A DNA stretch of 64,000 nucleotides, taken from assembly GCA_024364735.1 (NCBI GenBank), contig JAGFNQ010002300.1:132534-196533 (forward strand). The letters run 5' to 3'. The notes beneath the pieces were generated by a model. The model was not told where the DNA came from. It saw only the letters and a program-made list of their open reading frames with translations, and made no database searches. Below are positions 1 through 11,255 of this stretch, piece after piece. How positions within the stretch are numbered: position 1 is the first letter of the stretch; each line of letters starts with the position of its first letter. Made by a program: the position numbers and the translations under genes. This DNA is from Boesenbergia rotunda. Its lineage: Eukaryota; Streptophyta; Magnoliopsida; Zingiberales; Zingiberaceae.

Positions 1-242
1 TTTCCATGCTGAGGAAATATGTACCAGATCCTACACATGTGTTATCCGAGGTTCCGGTCACACTACAGCCAGACGCGACTTATGAGGAGGTGCCTATGCG
101 GATTCTGGACCACAAAGAGCATCGATTGAGGAACAAGACAGTTCGGTTGGTTAAAGTTGGTTGGCAGCACCACTCTGATGAGGAAGCTACTTGGGAGCTC
201 GAGGATACGATCAGAGCTCGCTATCCTCATCTATTTACTTGA
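1..242 (+). CDS. Ty3/gypsy polyprotein, C-terminal end (partial, enters from left)
   Basis: The frame is open from the window edge to a TGA at 240-242, and the ATG at 6 is probably internal. The peptide ends in the tail usual for chromodomain-bearing (Tekay/Del-like) gypsy integrases: a segment with VRLVKVGWQHHSDEEATWEL followed by a short acidic/aromatic end (RARYPHLF). In this family the domain lies at the integrase C terminus and helps target insertion to chromatin. A nearly identical tail occurs on the minus strand at 26405-26512 in the second gypsy element, so both belong to one family. The stop is followed by about 130 bp, a purine-rich tract (375-385) and an LTR, the expected 3' order. 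Only the last 79 codons are present here. The family call is firm and the lineage name is likely. Confidence 0.85.
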   Translation, partial: SMLRKYVPDPTHVLSEVPVTLQPDATYEEVPMRILDHKEHRLRNKTVRLVKVGWQHHSDEEATWELEDTIRARYPHLFT

Positions 243-374
243 GGTGCGTATAGTTGGTTTTTGTTCAGTATTTATATTGTATTTACGTTGTTGATATAGG
301 GTGTGGATACCCGTTGTCGTTGACTAGTGCTTGTTATGGTTTGTTAGTGAAATTTGGGGACCAAATTTTTATTA

Positions 375-385
375 GTGGGGGAGAA
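375..385 (+). promoter_or_regulatory. Polypurine tract of Ty3/gypsy element
   Basis: GTGGGGGAGAA lies immediately before the TG that opens the LTR at 386. The same motif (reverse complement at 26186-26198) precedes the 3' LTR of the related element. It is the plus-strand priming site in LTR retrotransposons. Confidence 0.8.
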
Positions 386-3204
386 TGTTAAATACCGAAT
401 TTTTCAAACTGAAAAGGTGAATTTCGAAAATAGGGATCTAGTTGGAATTTATTGAAGTTGTTGGGTTTATTTGCAAAAACCAAAGTTTAGTTATAAAACT
501 CTCTAAAAACCCTAACTTCCCTCCCCCGTGACCCTCTCTGCGGCGTTCGCCACTCTGCCCGACGAAGACGCCGCCGAACCCTAGCCGTTCCCCGTCGCCG
601 CCGCCTGCACACGCCGCGACCAGCAAGAGCCATCGCCGCCGCTCTCTGATTTTCCTTTCCCCTTCTTCTTCTTCGGCGCACACAGAGTCGACGTCGTCGT
701 CCCTCGCCTCATCTTGGCTCTCGGCGAATTTCCTCCAGCCAAGGTCATCTCCACCACTCCTTCGTCGGCGCTAGTTTTTCCTTCGTGAGGTGTCTGTGCC
801 GACCACCACTCGACGCCACCGGACGGAAAACAGCAGTCTCCAATTTGAACTCACTGCCTTGTTGCTTGCCCCGGCCGAAATCAGGTAAGGGTTAGGTTGT
901 TTAAAGTTGATCATTTAGATGAATTAAGAGTTGGTTTAGGAAACTAATCAGTGGGTGGGGAATTGAATTTTATTGGATTTGATTCTAGTGCATTTGTTGA
1001 TTAGATTTCATATTGTTGTTGTGGTAATGCTATGTAAAGGTCATTGTTTCAGTTGGGTGCTCCCTACCGTGGGTTATTGGGAATGCATCTGTCGTTGTAT
1101 CAATGTGCATCAGTTTATTGAATTGGGTTACTCAGTGCTTTTGGTATAAATTGCTCCGTCTTGGTGACCTTTAATCAAACCTTCCCACTGTTGCTACCAG
1201 TGCTCATGTAAAACATTCTTGTGGATTTGTTCATATTCACTGATCATCTTTGTATAGATTAAAGTTGTCTACTTGAGCTTGGCAACATATGCATCAACAC
1301 CTTAGTTAGAGAAAGAAGTGAAATGACAGGTTCTTGTGTATTCAAGATTCATGTTTAAAATAGTTTACTTATCCATGCAATAGATTTAGAAGCTTGAGAG
1401 AAAGAGAAAGCAAAGCAACGATCTTGATACTTTACCGTAGGTAAACTAATTGTGACAAGCTAGGTTAAGAAGAAACGAATTGTATGTAGGAATTAGTTAA
1501 ATAAAAGTTACAATTAGGATTTGTTCTAGTTGTGTTTAGTATTTCGTTTAGCTACTTTATTAATTTTATAACTAGCTAAACCTTATCACATATACAGGAC
1601 CTTGATTCGGACTTATTCGGTTGATCGTGGAAGGTCCTCGTTTACGAAATTCTTCAATAAAAGGCGGGTATTTCTCCTTTGTACTCGAGTAGTTTTCTTT
1701 ACCTTAAAAGCATGGCTATATTATGTTTGATAGGTTGCTTGACCTTGTTCTTTGTCGTTATTTAATACATCACCGTTGATACTTATTCTTCGTTGATCTT
1801 CGAATATTCAAAAATTCGTTTATGTACAGTCCCCTGTTGGCTTTCTGTTCTGTAAAGTACCGCTTGTACCCGAGTACTTAGAAGTCCATTAAACACAGAT
1901 AGGTTTATGTGGCATTAGAAATACCCTACCTAGTAGTGTAGGTGCATAATCGTTGGTTTTCGATTTCTATATGGTTGTATTGATGCATCGTATACTTGTT
2001 GGATTTTGTGGATTTTGTTGCATTGTTGTTTCTTCGGTTGTTTGTGCATCGTATAGCATGCACCATACTTGCACGTTGCATACTAACGACTGTTGGGCTT
2101 ACATTTGGTTAAACCGTCGTTAGTCATATTGTTACTCGATTCACTCAACCACTTGTTATCGTGGTAGTTATTAGAGTGCGAGTGTTTGTCCTGTTGTGCC
2201 AAACAGTGACACCCTCACCGTTATTTTTAGAGGGATGAGTTGTTGGTGACTCACCCTCACCGTTGTTTGTTTTGAGGGATATTTTGTAGCTGTGATAGCT
2301 CCCCTAGGTATAGGGGTCTGGAGTGTGGGCTCCCCAGCATCCTGTCCACTCAACCACGCCTTTTGTAGTATTATTGTTGTTGTTGGAGTGGTACAGTTGT
2401 CACAGCCCTACCCACTCGGTCACACAGATGAGATGTGTTGACGGCTTAATTGGCGTCAGGGGTGACACATGTCATTGCATCATGTGCATACGTATTTCAT
2501 TTATGCATTTTTTTTCTGTGATTGTTGCATTTATATGAGCTATCGTTGTTGCACATGATTGACATGCATGTATATTATGCTTTTATTGTTGTCGCGATGT
2601 TTTTACCTGTTTAGTTGATATTCTGTTTTATATCGGTTGTTATTCGGTTTATATCTTGTTGTTTTATATACGTTATGCATGTTTAGGAAATCTTATATTC
2701 CTTATGGACTGTACCCTGTTGGTTATCTACTTATTGTACCTTATTTATGCCATGCTTATTTGTCTACTCATATACCCGCAGAGTCCGCCCGGACTCACCA
2801 CCCCTGCTTTCCTTTTTGTTGTTTCAGGTAACAGGTAGATATTTTGCTTGGAGCCAGGAGATGATCCAGTTGTCAATCCCTCAGTCCCACCGTGTCGGTT
2901 TGTTTTGGTTTGTTCTAGTGTCTGTTTTATTTCCGCAGTTAGTTTCCTTGTCAGGTATTAGTTTAATTTTGTCGTATTCATTGGTATGTAGACTTTCTTT
3001 ATGTTATTGATGGCTGAGCCATCCATTTAATTTGTTTTGATATAAACTGCGTGGTTGTGTTTATATATATATATATTGTGATGCCAGCCGCTTGTGGCTG
3101 CGCTTTATTGGTGAGATGTCATGTATAATTGCCTCATATTGTCCGTCGTACAGGGGAGATGCTGTCCGATTTTCGAGCAAGCATGTACCTCTGGGGTCGT
3201 GACA
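386..3204 (+). mobile_element. 3' LTR of Ty3/gypsy element (2.8 kb)
   Basis: The LTR opens TGTTAAATACC directly after the polypurine tract and closes GGGGTCGTGACA at 3204. The next base resumes a copia gag reading frame. Long stretches match, in reverse complement, the LTR pair at 23539-26185 and 33289-35934, including the terminal CTCTGGGGTCGTGACA and the block of CCCTCACCGTT motifs near 2210-2260. This fixes the family and the right boundary. The start differs from those copies (TGTTAAATACC against TGTTGAAAACTG) and this LTR is about 170 bp longer. A GC-rich CT/GCC-repeat stretch lies at 520-890. The 5' part of the element is outside the window, so its TSD cannot be tested; the expected copy here is ATGAG at 3205-3209. 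Confidence 0.88.
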
Positions 3205-4110
3205 ATGAGTGCTAGGGAGATTGATCAGCACTTGCGTGAGCTCTTCCAAGAGAGTGCGAGAGTAGAGAGGTATGATACCTCTCGAGCATTGTTTCGTACC
3301 ATGCTGGAGGAAGGAAATCAAGTTGGGCCCCATGTACTCAAGATGATCGGGTACATAGAAAGGCTCGAGAGCTTGGGTTTCAAGTTGGACCAGGACTTGG
3401 CCATTGACTTGGTCTTGTCATCGCTACCTCCATCTTTTTCTCAGTTCGTGTTGAACTTCAACATGAACAGTATGGACAAGAGTTTGACTGATCTGATGAC
3501 AATGCTGAAAACCGCTGAGAAGGATATGAAGGTAAATCCTTCACTGCATACAATGATGGTAAGAAAGACCAACAAGCGCCCTAGCATCGGGAAATCTAAT
3601 CCCAAGGCTAATGCAGTGAAGAATCCTGAATATCAAGCTCAGAAGAAGCTCAAAAAGGGGACGCAAGTACCCAAATCTAATGAGAAGGAGGTCATATGCT
3701 TCTACTGTGGCAAGAAAGGTCACTGGAAGAAAAACTGCTACATTTTCATGAAGAAGAATGCTAGTGGAGCGGATGCTTCAGGTATCTTTATGATAGAGTG
3801 CAATCTTTCTGTTTCTTCATCATGGGTTATAGATTCTGGAAGTAGTTCTCACATTTGTGCGAACATGCAGGGTCTAAGTGACTGCAGACGGTTGTCCAAA
3901 GGCGAGATGGACCTACGAGTGGCTAATGGGGCTAGAGTTGCTGCATTAGCTGTAGGAACTTATTCAATAAATTTGCCTAGTGGACTAGTTTTGAATTTAG
4001 AAAACTGTTATTTTGTTCCTAGTTTCTCAAAGAATATCATTTCGATGTCAAGTTTGGGCGCCAAGGGATTTGTATTTCAAAGGAAGGATTTGTATTCTTT
4101 ATGTTCTTAA
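3205..4110 (+). pseudogene. Copia gag C-terminal part and protease (broken)
   Basis: This frame continues the host copia after the gypsy LTR. It holds a gag segment (LDQDLAIDLVLSSLPPSF), a lysine-rich linker, and a CCHC zinc knuckle (CFYCGKKGHWKKNC, about 3697-3738) that binds genomic RNA. The aspartic protease active site follows (VIDSGSSSHICA, about 3826-3861). The frame stops at 4110 inside the GAG-pre-integrase region, while the same protein continues in another frame from about 4090, so a frameshift separates protease from integrase. The N-terminal gag lies left of the gypsy insertion and is outside the window. Confidence 0.85.
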
Positions 4111-5872
4111 CTTAGATGAACCGATTTATTGTGTTGAAAGCAAGAAACAGAAATTGCATGACTCAAACTTGACATATCTCTGGCACTATAGACTTGGTTA
4201 TGTAACCCAAAAACGCATTGCTAAATTATTCAGTAATGGGTATTTGGACTCTTTTGAGTTAGAGCCCATAGATACATGCGTAGCATGTTTACAAGGTAAA
4301 ATGACCAAGAAACCTTTCACCAAGATAGGTGAACGGGCAAAGGAACTACTAGAACTCATACATAGTGATGTGTGTGGTCCATTGCAAGTTCAAGCTAGAG
4401 GAGCTTATACCTACTTCGTGACTTTTACTGATGATTTAAGCAGATATGGATATATCTACTTAATGAGACATAAGTCTGAAACACTAGATAAGTTTAAGGA
4501 GTTCAAAAACGAGGTAGAAAATCAAAGTGGCAAGAAGATTAAAGCTCTTCGAAGTGATCGAGGTGGCGAGTATCTAAGCCAAGAGTTCATTGATTACCTA
4601 AAAGAGTGTGGCATAGTTTCCCAACTTACACCTCCTAGAACGCCGGAGTGGAATGGTGTTTCAGAAAGGAGAAATCGCACACTCATGGAAATGGTTAGAT
4701 CAATGATGAGTCATGCAAGTCTTCCAATGTCCTTCTGGGGCTATGCCTTAGAAACAGCGGCATACATACTTAACCGAGTTCCAACCAAGTCAGTAGACAA
4801 GACTTCTTATGAATTATGGTTTGGAAAGAAACCAAATTTGTCTTATCTTAAAATATGGGGTTGTGATGCTTATGTGAAGAATGAAAATTCTAATAAGCTT
4901 GCAGCAAGATCCATATAGTGCATGTTTGTAGGTTATCCCAAGGCTACAATGGGATACCAATTTTATCTCCCAAGTGAGCACAAAGTTATTGTTGCTCGAT
5001 ATGCCACTTTCTTGGAAAAAGAGTTTATATCTAAAGAAAGTAGTGGGAGTAAAGAATGTCTTGAAGAAATTACAGACTCTACAAACAGGTTGGAAAATGA
5101 ACAGTTGGACGAAGAGACAGTACCACAAGTACAAGTGTCTCCTTTATCCGAGACTGATCCAGAAACGCGAGATCAACGTAAGTCCACAAGAATACACCGA
5201 CAGCCAGATAGATATGGTTGGTTGGTAACCCAAGATGAGGAAGTGCTACTCATCGAGGAAGATGAACCATCGACTTACGAGGAAGCAATTACTTCAAATG
5301 ATTCTGAGAAATGGCTAGAAGCCATGAAATCTGAAATGGACTCCATGTATGCCAACCAAGTTTGGGAGTTGGTTGATGTGCCAGTTGGGGTAAATCCCAT
5401 AGGGTGCAAGTGGATCTTCAAGAAGAAGATTGACATGGATGGGAACGTAAGTACCTATAAAGCAAGGCTTGTGGCAAAGGGTTTCAATCAACGTCAAGGA
5501 ATTGACTATGATGAAACATTCTCGCCCGTTGCAATGCTTAAGTCCATTAGGATTTTGCTAGCTATAGCAGCTTACAAGGATTATGAGATTTGGCAAATGG
5601 ATGTTAAAACTGCTTTTCTAAATGGAAGGTTACAGGAGGAAGTATATATGACACAACCTCCTGGTTTTATAACATCTAAGAACGCCAATAAATTATGTAA
5701 GCTCAAGAAGTCCATTTATGGACTAAAGCAAACATCTCGGAGTTGGAATCTGCGATTTGACGAAGCAATTAAAGATTTTTCCTTTGTCAAGAATCCGGAA
5801 GAACCTTGCGTTTACAAGAAGGTTAGTGGGAGCAAGATTACGTTCCTAATATTATATGTTGATGATATACTT
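4111..5872 (+). pseudogene. Copia integrase and N-terminal half of reverse transcriptase
   Basis: From about 4090 the third frame encodes the GAG-pre-integrase zinc-binding region (HYRLGYVTQKRI, CVACLQGK). It then has the integrase core with HSDVCGPLQ, FTDDLSRYGY and the later PPRTPEWNGVSERRNRT block. An in-frame TAG at 4916-4918 interrupts the protein just before the CMFVGYPKA motif. RT follows (WLEAMKSEMDSM, QMDVKTAFLNG) and reaches the catalytic YVDD box at about 5851-5862. There the frame is cut by the inserted element at 5873. The remaining RT half resumes at 10265. Confidence 0.87.
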
Positions 5873-6763
5873 TGTTGAGGCAATCGACCCAAGAATGATC
5901 GGGAAGATCATGATTTTGATGTGTGTGTCAAACATGTTTAAGATTAGGGTGTTGGTTGTATTTGATATGTGTGATTAAGTTTGCAGAACTTGGAGAATCA
6001 CACTTGGGAAACATATCCGAGGAACGAGAGCCAAGGGAGGAGAGCTCCAAGGGCAAGCCGGGAAGTGGACTTCAAGGGCACACGTGAAGGGTGGCATGGA
6101 GGCAAGCCGAGGAAAGGCTTGTGTGCACATCCGAGGGATGATAGCCAGAGGAAGGTGACTTCAAGGGGCGACCCAAGGGAGCATACCTGAAGGCATACGT
6201 GAAGGAGAGTGTTTGGAGTGGTTGTAAGTGAGTTGAGTGACAGGGCAGTCGACTGGTCAGAGAGCAGTCGACTGCCAAAACTCACAGAGAGTTTACAACC
6301 TCGGACCAGTCGACTGCCCCAGGGGCAGTTGACTGGTAATCCCCGAAAACTAGCCGTTGGCTAGAATTTAAAGCTAGGCCAGTCGACTGCCCAAGGGGCA
6401 GTCGACTGGTGCGGGGCTGGACAGTTTGCAAAGCTGTCCTTTACTCTTATTTAAAGGAGACTCTTGAGCACGAGGTAGATACGGTTCACTACTGTACCGA
6501 AGTGCTGCAAGAGCTCCAACTCATCTACTCTTCCTCTAGTCTTCATTGCGATCTTGTAAAGAGGAAGAAGGCAAAGTTGTAAAGGTTTTCTCCACCTTAA
6601 AGGAGACCATTCATAGTGGAAGTGGTGTACGCGTGCGGATCCTTGGATTAGTAACCCTTTGGGGTGGATACCAAGTAAAACACTCTTGTTAGCATTGTTT
6701 TCTATCATATTTTGTATTGTGCTAACACTATTGTAGAGAAAAGCCGAGTCATCGATCCTAACA
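5873..6763 (+). repeat. 5' LTR of gag-only element, with CAGTCGACTG palindrome cluster
   Basis: The LTR is 891 bp with TG...CA ends. Five perfect copies of the self-complementary decamer CAGTCGACTG and one variant (CAGTTGACTG) lie between about 6245 and 6410, arranged in pairs. A TATA-like TTATTTAAAGG lies at about 6448-6458, some 45 bp after the last palindrome, consistent with a core promoter there. Confidence 0.88.
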
Positions 6764-6765
6764 AG

Positions 6766-6777
6766 TGGTATCAGAGC
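6766..6777 (+). other. Primer binding site (initiator Met-tRNA type)
   Basis: TGGTATCAGAGC starts two bases after the LTR end. This is the standard plant retrotransposon site complementary to the 3' end of initiator Met-tRNA. Confidence 0.88.
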
Positions 6778-6825
6778 GCAAGGACGCCTTCAACGGACTA
6801 ACCGCCAAGAAGAGCAATCATAGAA

Positions 6826-8471
6826 ATGGCCGGCTCGCATATTCAACCGCCAAAATTCGAGGAGAATTTTCATGGTGGAAGAAGAGAATGGAGGTATTTT
6901 TCAACACCGACTTTGATATTATGCTAATCAAGGAGAACGGTTTTGAGATACCTAGGGATCAAGAAAACAAGATTCTTGAGAAAGTAAGGTGGAGCAAGAA
7001 GCAAAAGGATGATCACTTGGCAAACTCAAAGGCCTTGCATCATCTACTTAGTGTGCTCCCCCAACAAGAAGTGACAAGGATTGGAAACTACTCTAGTGCC
7101 AAGGACTTATGGGACAAGTTGGTGGAACTTCATGAAGGCACATCGAAAGCGAAAATGGCGAAAAGAGATCTTCTTCGATCTCAACTAAATAATATCAAGC
7201 TCAACAAAGGGGTGAAGGTAACAAGCTTGCATGCTAGATTTAAAGAAATTCTTAATGGGCTAACAAGTGTAGGAGAACAATTATCCAACCGAGACATTGT
7301 GATGAAAGCCCTAAATGCTTTCCCAAGAACATCAACTTGGAGCTCAATGGTGGATTCGTACTACATCTCAAAGGACCTAGAGAAAACATCTCTAGAGGAG
7401 TTCTTCTCAACTATGGAACTTCATGAGACTCGAGTTGGAGGGACAATTGAAGAATCATACTACAAGCCAAAGAGCATAGCCCTTGTGGCAAACAAGGGAA
7501 AAGGTAAGAAGAAGGAGGTCTCATCATCCGATTCGGAGGAATCGAGTGCGTCCATGGGTAGTGATGCGGAGGCCTACATGGTAAGAAAGGTAAGAAAAGC
7601 ATTTAAACAATTTTCTACTAACAAGTCTCATGGTAGGAAGGAATCAAGGAACAAAAATAAATCCAGAAAGATTATTTGCTATAACTGTCAAGGAGAAGGC
7701 CACATGAGAGATGAGTGCCCTCTCTTGAAAAAGAAGAAAGAAAAGAAGAAAGAAGGGAGGAAGAAATCCAAAGAGAAGGAGAAAAAGGTTCAAAACTTGA
7801 AGGCTACATGGGATGATCCATCGTCATCGGATGAGGAGGAGCTATGTGTTTCCCATTTTGCACTAATGGGAATTGATGACCTTGCCTCCACGGCATCCGA
7901 GTTCGAAGAGGAGAAAAGCTCAAGTGAAGATGAAGGGAGCTCAAGTGAAGGGGGAGGCTCCACTTCAAAATCGGACTTCTCGGTAAGTGAGGTACACAAC
8001 TTACCCACTTCAATTCTTGCAAAAATAATCTCTAGTACTAGTGATGACTTGGTAGATGCTAAAAAGAAAATTAAGAATTTGAAAATAGAAAATTGCATGC
8101 TAAAGGATAGATTAGCATCAATGGAAATTAAGGACAAGGAGCATGTTTCTTCTTCTAACTCAAATGACTCATTTTTAGAAGAAGAAAATAAGGATTTAAG
8201 GGAAAAGGTAGATAGCCTTACCCAAGCACTTAGGAAGTTTGAAGTTGGCTCAAAAACATTAGATATGATTATTGGGAGCCAAAGAGCAAGCTTTAGGAAA
8301 GAAGGATTAGGGTTTGGGAAGTCTAGCAATGGGAAAACCTACCACTGTCTAATTGCTAGAGGGCAATCAAAGACCAAAACCCTTAGTAAGAAATGGATCC
8401 CTAAGGAGTACTTGGTTAACCCAATTAGGAAACATTACTATTGGGTACCAAAGTCAATCCTCAAGGGTTAG
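6826..8471 (+). CDS. Gag protein of non-autonomous copia-type element (start frame-shifted)
   Basis: The long open frame ends at TAG 8469-8471. It encodes a copia-type gag with the UBN2/retrotran_gag fold region (FSWWKKRMEVFF, LWDKLVELHEGT, LHARFKEILNGL). After it come a lysine-rich stretch, a CCHC knuckle (CYNCQGEGHMRDEC, about 7678-7719), a highly charged KE-rich block, a serine/acidic block and a predicted coiled coil near 8040-8250. The natural ATG is probably 6826 (MAGSHIQPPKF), in a different frame from the rest. The switch to the main frame happens around 6850-6870, so one base was probably gained or lost there. Without that ATG the main frame has no good early start. Pol is absent, so particle assembly would need partner proteins supplied in trans. 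Confidence 0.8.
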
Positions 8472-9392
8472 AGGATTTAGGATAAGTCAACCATGGTATT
8501 AAAATTTTAAATTTTTGAAATTTGGTTGACTTGAGATATTGAGGGGGAGTTTGTGGCCCATGATAGAAATTCATGATGAATTGGGCAATAATGGGGCTTA
8601 CCTTAAAAACATCTCATATTACTTGGTTTATGATACAATTAGTTCACTTATGCTTGTGGCATAGTGTTGAATCATTATATGTATCAAAATCATTGAAAAT
8701 AAACCAATCATGGGGAAAGCAAGTGTCTAATTAATGGACACTTTGCCCAGAGATCATAGTTAGATATTTTAAACATTTGAAAATCATTTCATGTTTTATA
8801 TGTTTTGCCATGAGCCTAGAAGAAAATTGAATGCAAAACTAGGTTGAGAAGTTGATACAAGGTTAGTAGTTTTCAAGAATCTTGAGACTTCAGTCAAAAG
8901 TCAAGCATGGTTAAAGTTTTTCATGATTTGATATTTTTCCCTGATAGAATATGGTATATCAAATATGTTTGCAATGTTTTACAATTTTTGGAATTTTCTA
9001 GAATTTTTTGGACGTTTCTGAAATTCGGCAGAAATCCTAAATTTTCAGACTGATAGCGTATCAGTCGACTGCCCCATGGGCAGTCGACTGGTACGCCTGA
9101 AATCAGGTTCTGAAATTTTTTAGAAATTCAACTTTCCTCATTTGATGACATAGGTTAGTATTGCTGTAGGCAATCATTTTTGATGGTGTCAAAGGGGGAG
9201 AATGGGTAGTTTAAGTTTGATCTTAGCTAAAATCTTGATCTAATATTGGATTATGATAAAAATTTGAAAATGGCTTAGATTAAGGGGGAGGTTACCTCCT
9301 AAGATTACATTTTCAATTTGCTATTGCTATTGTTGACTGGTATATTTTATCCCTAACTTAAACATGTTGCCACACATCAAAAAGGAGGAGAT
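8472..9392 (+). other. Non-coding 3' interior of the gag-only element, ending in polypurine tract
   Basis: About 0.9 kb without a supportable ORF lies between the gag stop and the 3' LTR. It contains a GAGGGGGAG purine run at about 8541, a pair of CAGTCGACTG palindromes at about 9062-9090, two more purine tracts (AAAGGGGGAG near 9189 and TAAGGGGGAGG near 9282), and the likely polypurine tract AAAAGGAGGAGAT at 9380-9392. Several purine tracts could mean remnants of replaced pol sequence, but no pol motif is visible. Confidence 0.6.
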
Positions 9393-10264
9393 TGTTGAGG
9401 TAATCGGCCCAAGAATGATCGGGAAGATCATGGTTTTGATGTGTGTGTCAAACATGTTTAAGATTAGGGTGTTGGTTGTATTTGATATGTGTGATTAAGT
9501 TTGCAGAACTTGGAGAATCACACTTGGGAAACATATCCGAGGAACGAGAGCCGAGGGAGGAGAGCTCCAAGGGCAAGCCGGGAAGTGGACTTCAAGGGCA
9601 CACGTGAAGGGTGACATGGAGGCAAGCCGAGGGAAGGCTTGTGTGCACATCCGAGGGACGATAGCTAGAGGAAGGTGACTTCAAGGGGCGAGCCAAGGGA
9701 GCATACCTGAAGGTATACGTGAAGGAGAGTGTTTGGAGTGGTTATAAGTGAGTTGAGTGACAGGGCAGTCGACTGGTCAGAGAGCAGTCGACTGCCAAAA
9801 CTCACAGAGAGTTTACAGCCTCGGACCAGTCGACTGCCCCAGGGGCAGTTGACTGGTAATCCCCGAAAACTAGCCGTTGGCTAGCATTTAAAGCAAAGTC
9901 AGTCGACTGGTGCGGGGCTGGACAGTTTGCAAAGTTGTCCTTTAGTCTTATTTAAAGGAGACTCTTGAGCACGAGGTAGATACGGTTCACTACTATACCG
10001 AAGTGCTGCAAGAGCTCCAACTCATCTACTCTTCCTCTAGTCTTCATTGCGATCTTGTAAAGAGGAAGAAGGCAAAGTTGTAAAGGTTTTCTCCACCTTG
10101 AAGGAGACCATTCATAGTGGAAGTGGTGTACGCGTGCGGATCCTTGGATTAGTCACCCTTTGGGGTGGATACCAAGTAAAACACTCTTGTTAGCATTGTT
10201 TTCTATCATATTTTGTATTGTGCTAACACTATTGTAGAGAAAAGCCGGGCCATCGATCCTAACA
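9393..10264 (+). repeat. 3' LTR of gag-only element
   Basis: This 872 bp copy pairs with 5873-6763. It lacks 19 bp at the last palindrome pair, which accounts exactly for the length difference, so it retains four rather than five perfect CAGTCGACTG copies. The right end CCTAACA is followed by TACTT, the second TSD copy. Confidence 0.88.
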
Positions 10265-11241
10265 TACTTCTCATAGGAAATGATATCCCTAGCCTAGAAT
10301 CTACCAAGAATTGGCTGGGAGAGTGTTTTTCGATGAAAGATCTTGGGGATGCAACCTATGTCTTAGGTATTAGAATATACCGAGATAGACAAAGAAGGTT
10401 ACTAGGGTTGAGTCAAGGTACATATATTGACAAAATGTTGAATAGATTCAGCATGCAAGACTCCAAGAGAGGATTTTTGCCAGTGTCACATGGTGTACAT
10501 CTCTCCAAGACTATGTGTCCAAGGACACAAGAGGAGAGAAGTAGAATGGGCAAGATACCTTATGCTTCGGCTATAGGGTCCATAATGTATGCTATGATAT
10601 GCACTCGACCAGATGTCTCGTATGCTTTATGCATGACAAGTAGATATCAGTCAGATCCTGGAGAGGGTCATTGGACTGCAGTAAAGACTATTCTCAAGTA
10701 TCTTAGAAGAACAAAGAACATGTTCTTAGTTTTTGGAGGAGACAAGGAATTGGTCATTAGAGGATATATTAACGCCAGTTTCCAGACAGATCGGGATGAT
10801 CTGAAGTCGCAACAAGGATATGTGTTTTGTCTGAATGGTGTAGCTATCTGCTGGAGGAGCTCCAAGCAGGAGACAGTTGCAGATTCAACAGCTGAGTCCG
10901 AGTACATAGCAGCTTCGGAGGCAGCAAAGGAAGTTGTGTGGATCAAGAACTTCATAGCGGAGCTTGAAGTGGTTCCTAGCATTATTGATCCAGTTGTGTT
11001 ATATTGTGACAATAATGCGGCTATAGCGCAAGCAAAAGAGCCAAGGTCTCACCAACGATCCAAGCACGTGCTAAGGAAGTATCACCTCCTCAGAGAGATT
11101 GTTCAGAGGGGTGACGTGTTGGTTAGCAGAGTAGATACTAGCGAGAACATCGCAGACCCACTCACCAAGGCCTTACCTCTACAGAAACATGAGACCCATG
11201 TGAGGAACCTAGGACTGAGAGTCCATAGTGTTTGGCAATAG
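10265..11241 (+). pseudogene. Copia reverse transcriptase C-terminal half and RNase H
   Basis: The frame resumes the host copia directly after the TSD, with the residues that follow the YVDD box (LLIGNDIPSL). It continues through MKDLGDATYVLGIRI, SAIGSIMYAMICTRPDVSYA and the RNase H domain. RNase H motifs include SQQGYVFCLNG, TVADSTAESEYIAASEA (catalytic acidic residues) and VLYCDNNAAIAQAK. The ORF ends at TAG 11239-11241, followed by the purine tract AAGTGGGAGA (11245-11254). Together with 4111-5872 it makes one gene split by the gag-only element. Confidence 0.88.
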
Positions 11242-11255
11242 TGCAAGTGGGAGAT

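Larger units (their letters stand above)
5873..10264 (+). mobile_element. Gag-only (non-autonomous) copia-type LTR element with intact TSD
   Basis: Two LTRs (5873-6763 and 9393-10264) begin TGTTGAGG and end ATCGATCCTAACA or the one-base variant. A Met-tRNA primer site follows the first LTR and a purine tract precedes the second. The 5 bp TSD TACTT flanks the whole, and removing the element rejoins the host copia RT frame. The 2.6 kb interior carries one gag-like ORF (to 8471) and about 0.9 kb of non-coding DNA. No protease, integrase, RT or RNase H motif is present. This matches the gag-only class sometimes called TR-GAG. The LTRs differ by about 20 substitutions plus a 19 bp deletion by eye. 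Confidence 0.9.

Noticed and set aside
487..683. Overlapping minus-strand ORFs rich in R/G/E in the gypsy LTR
   Set aside because: Composition effect of a GC-rich CT/GCC tract; antisense to the element and open in several frames.
7790..8329. 179-codon minus-strand ORF
   Set aside because: Shadow of the gag frame; serine-rich because the gag strand is acidic and lysine-rich.
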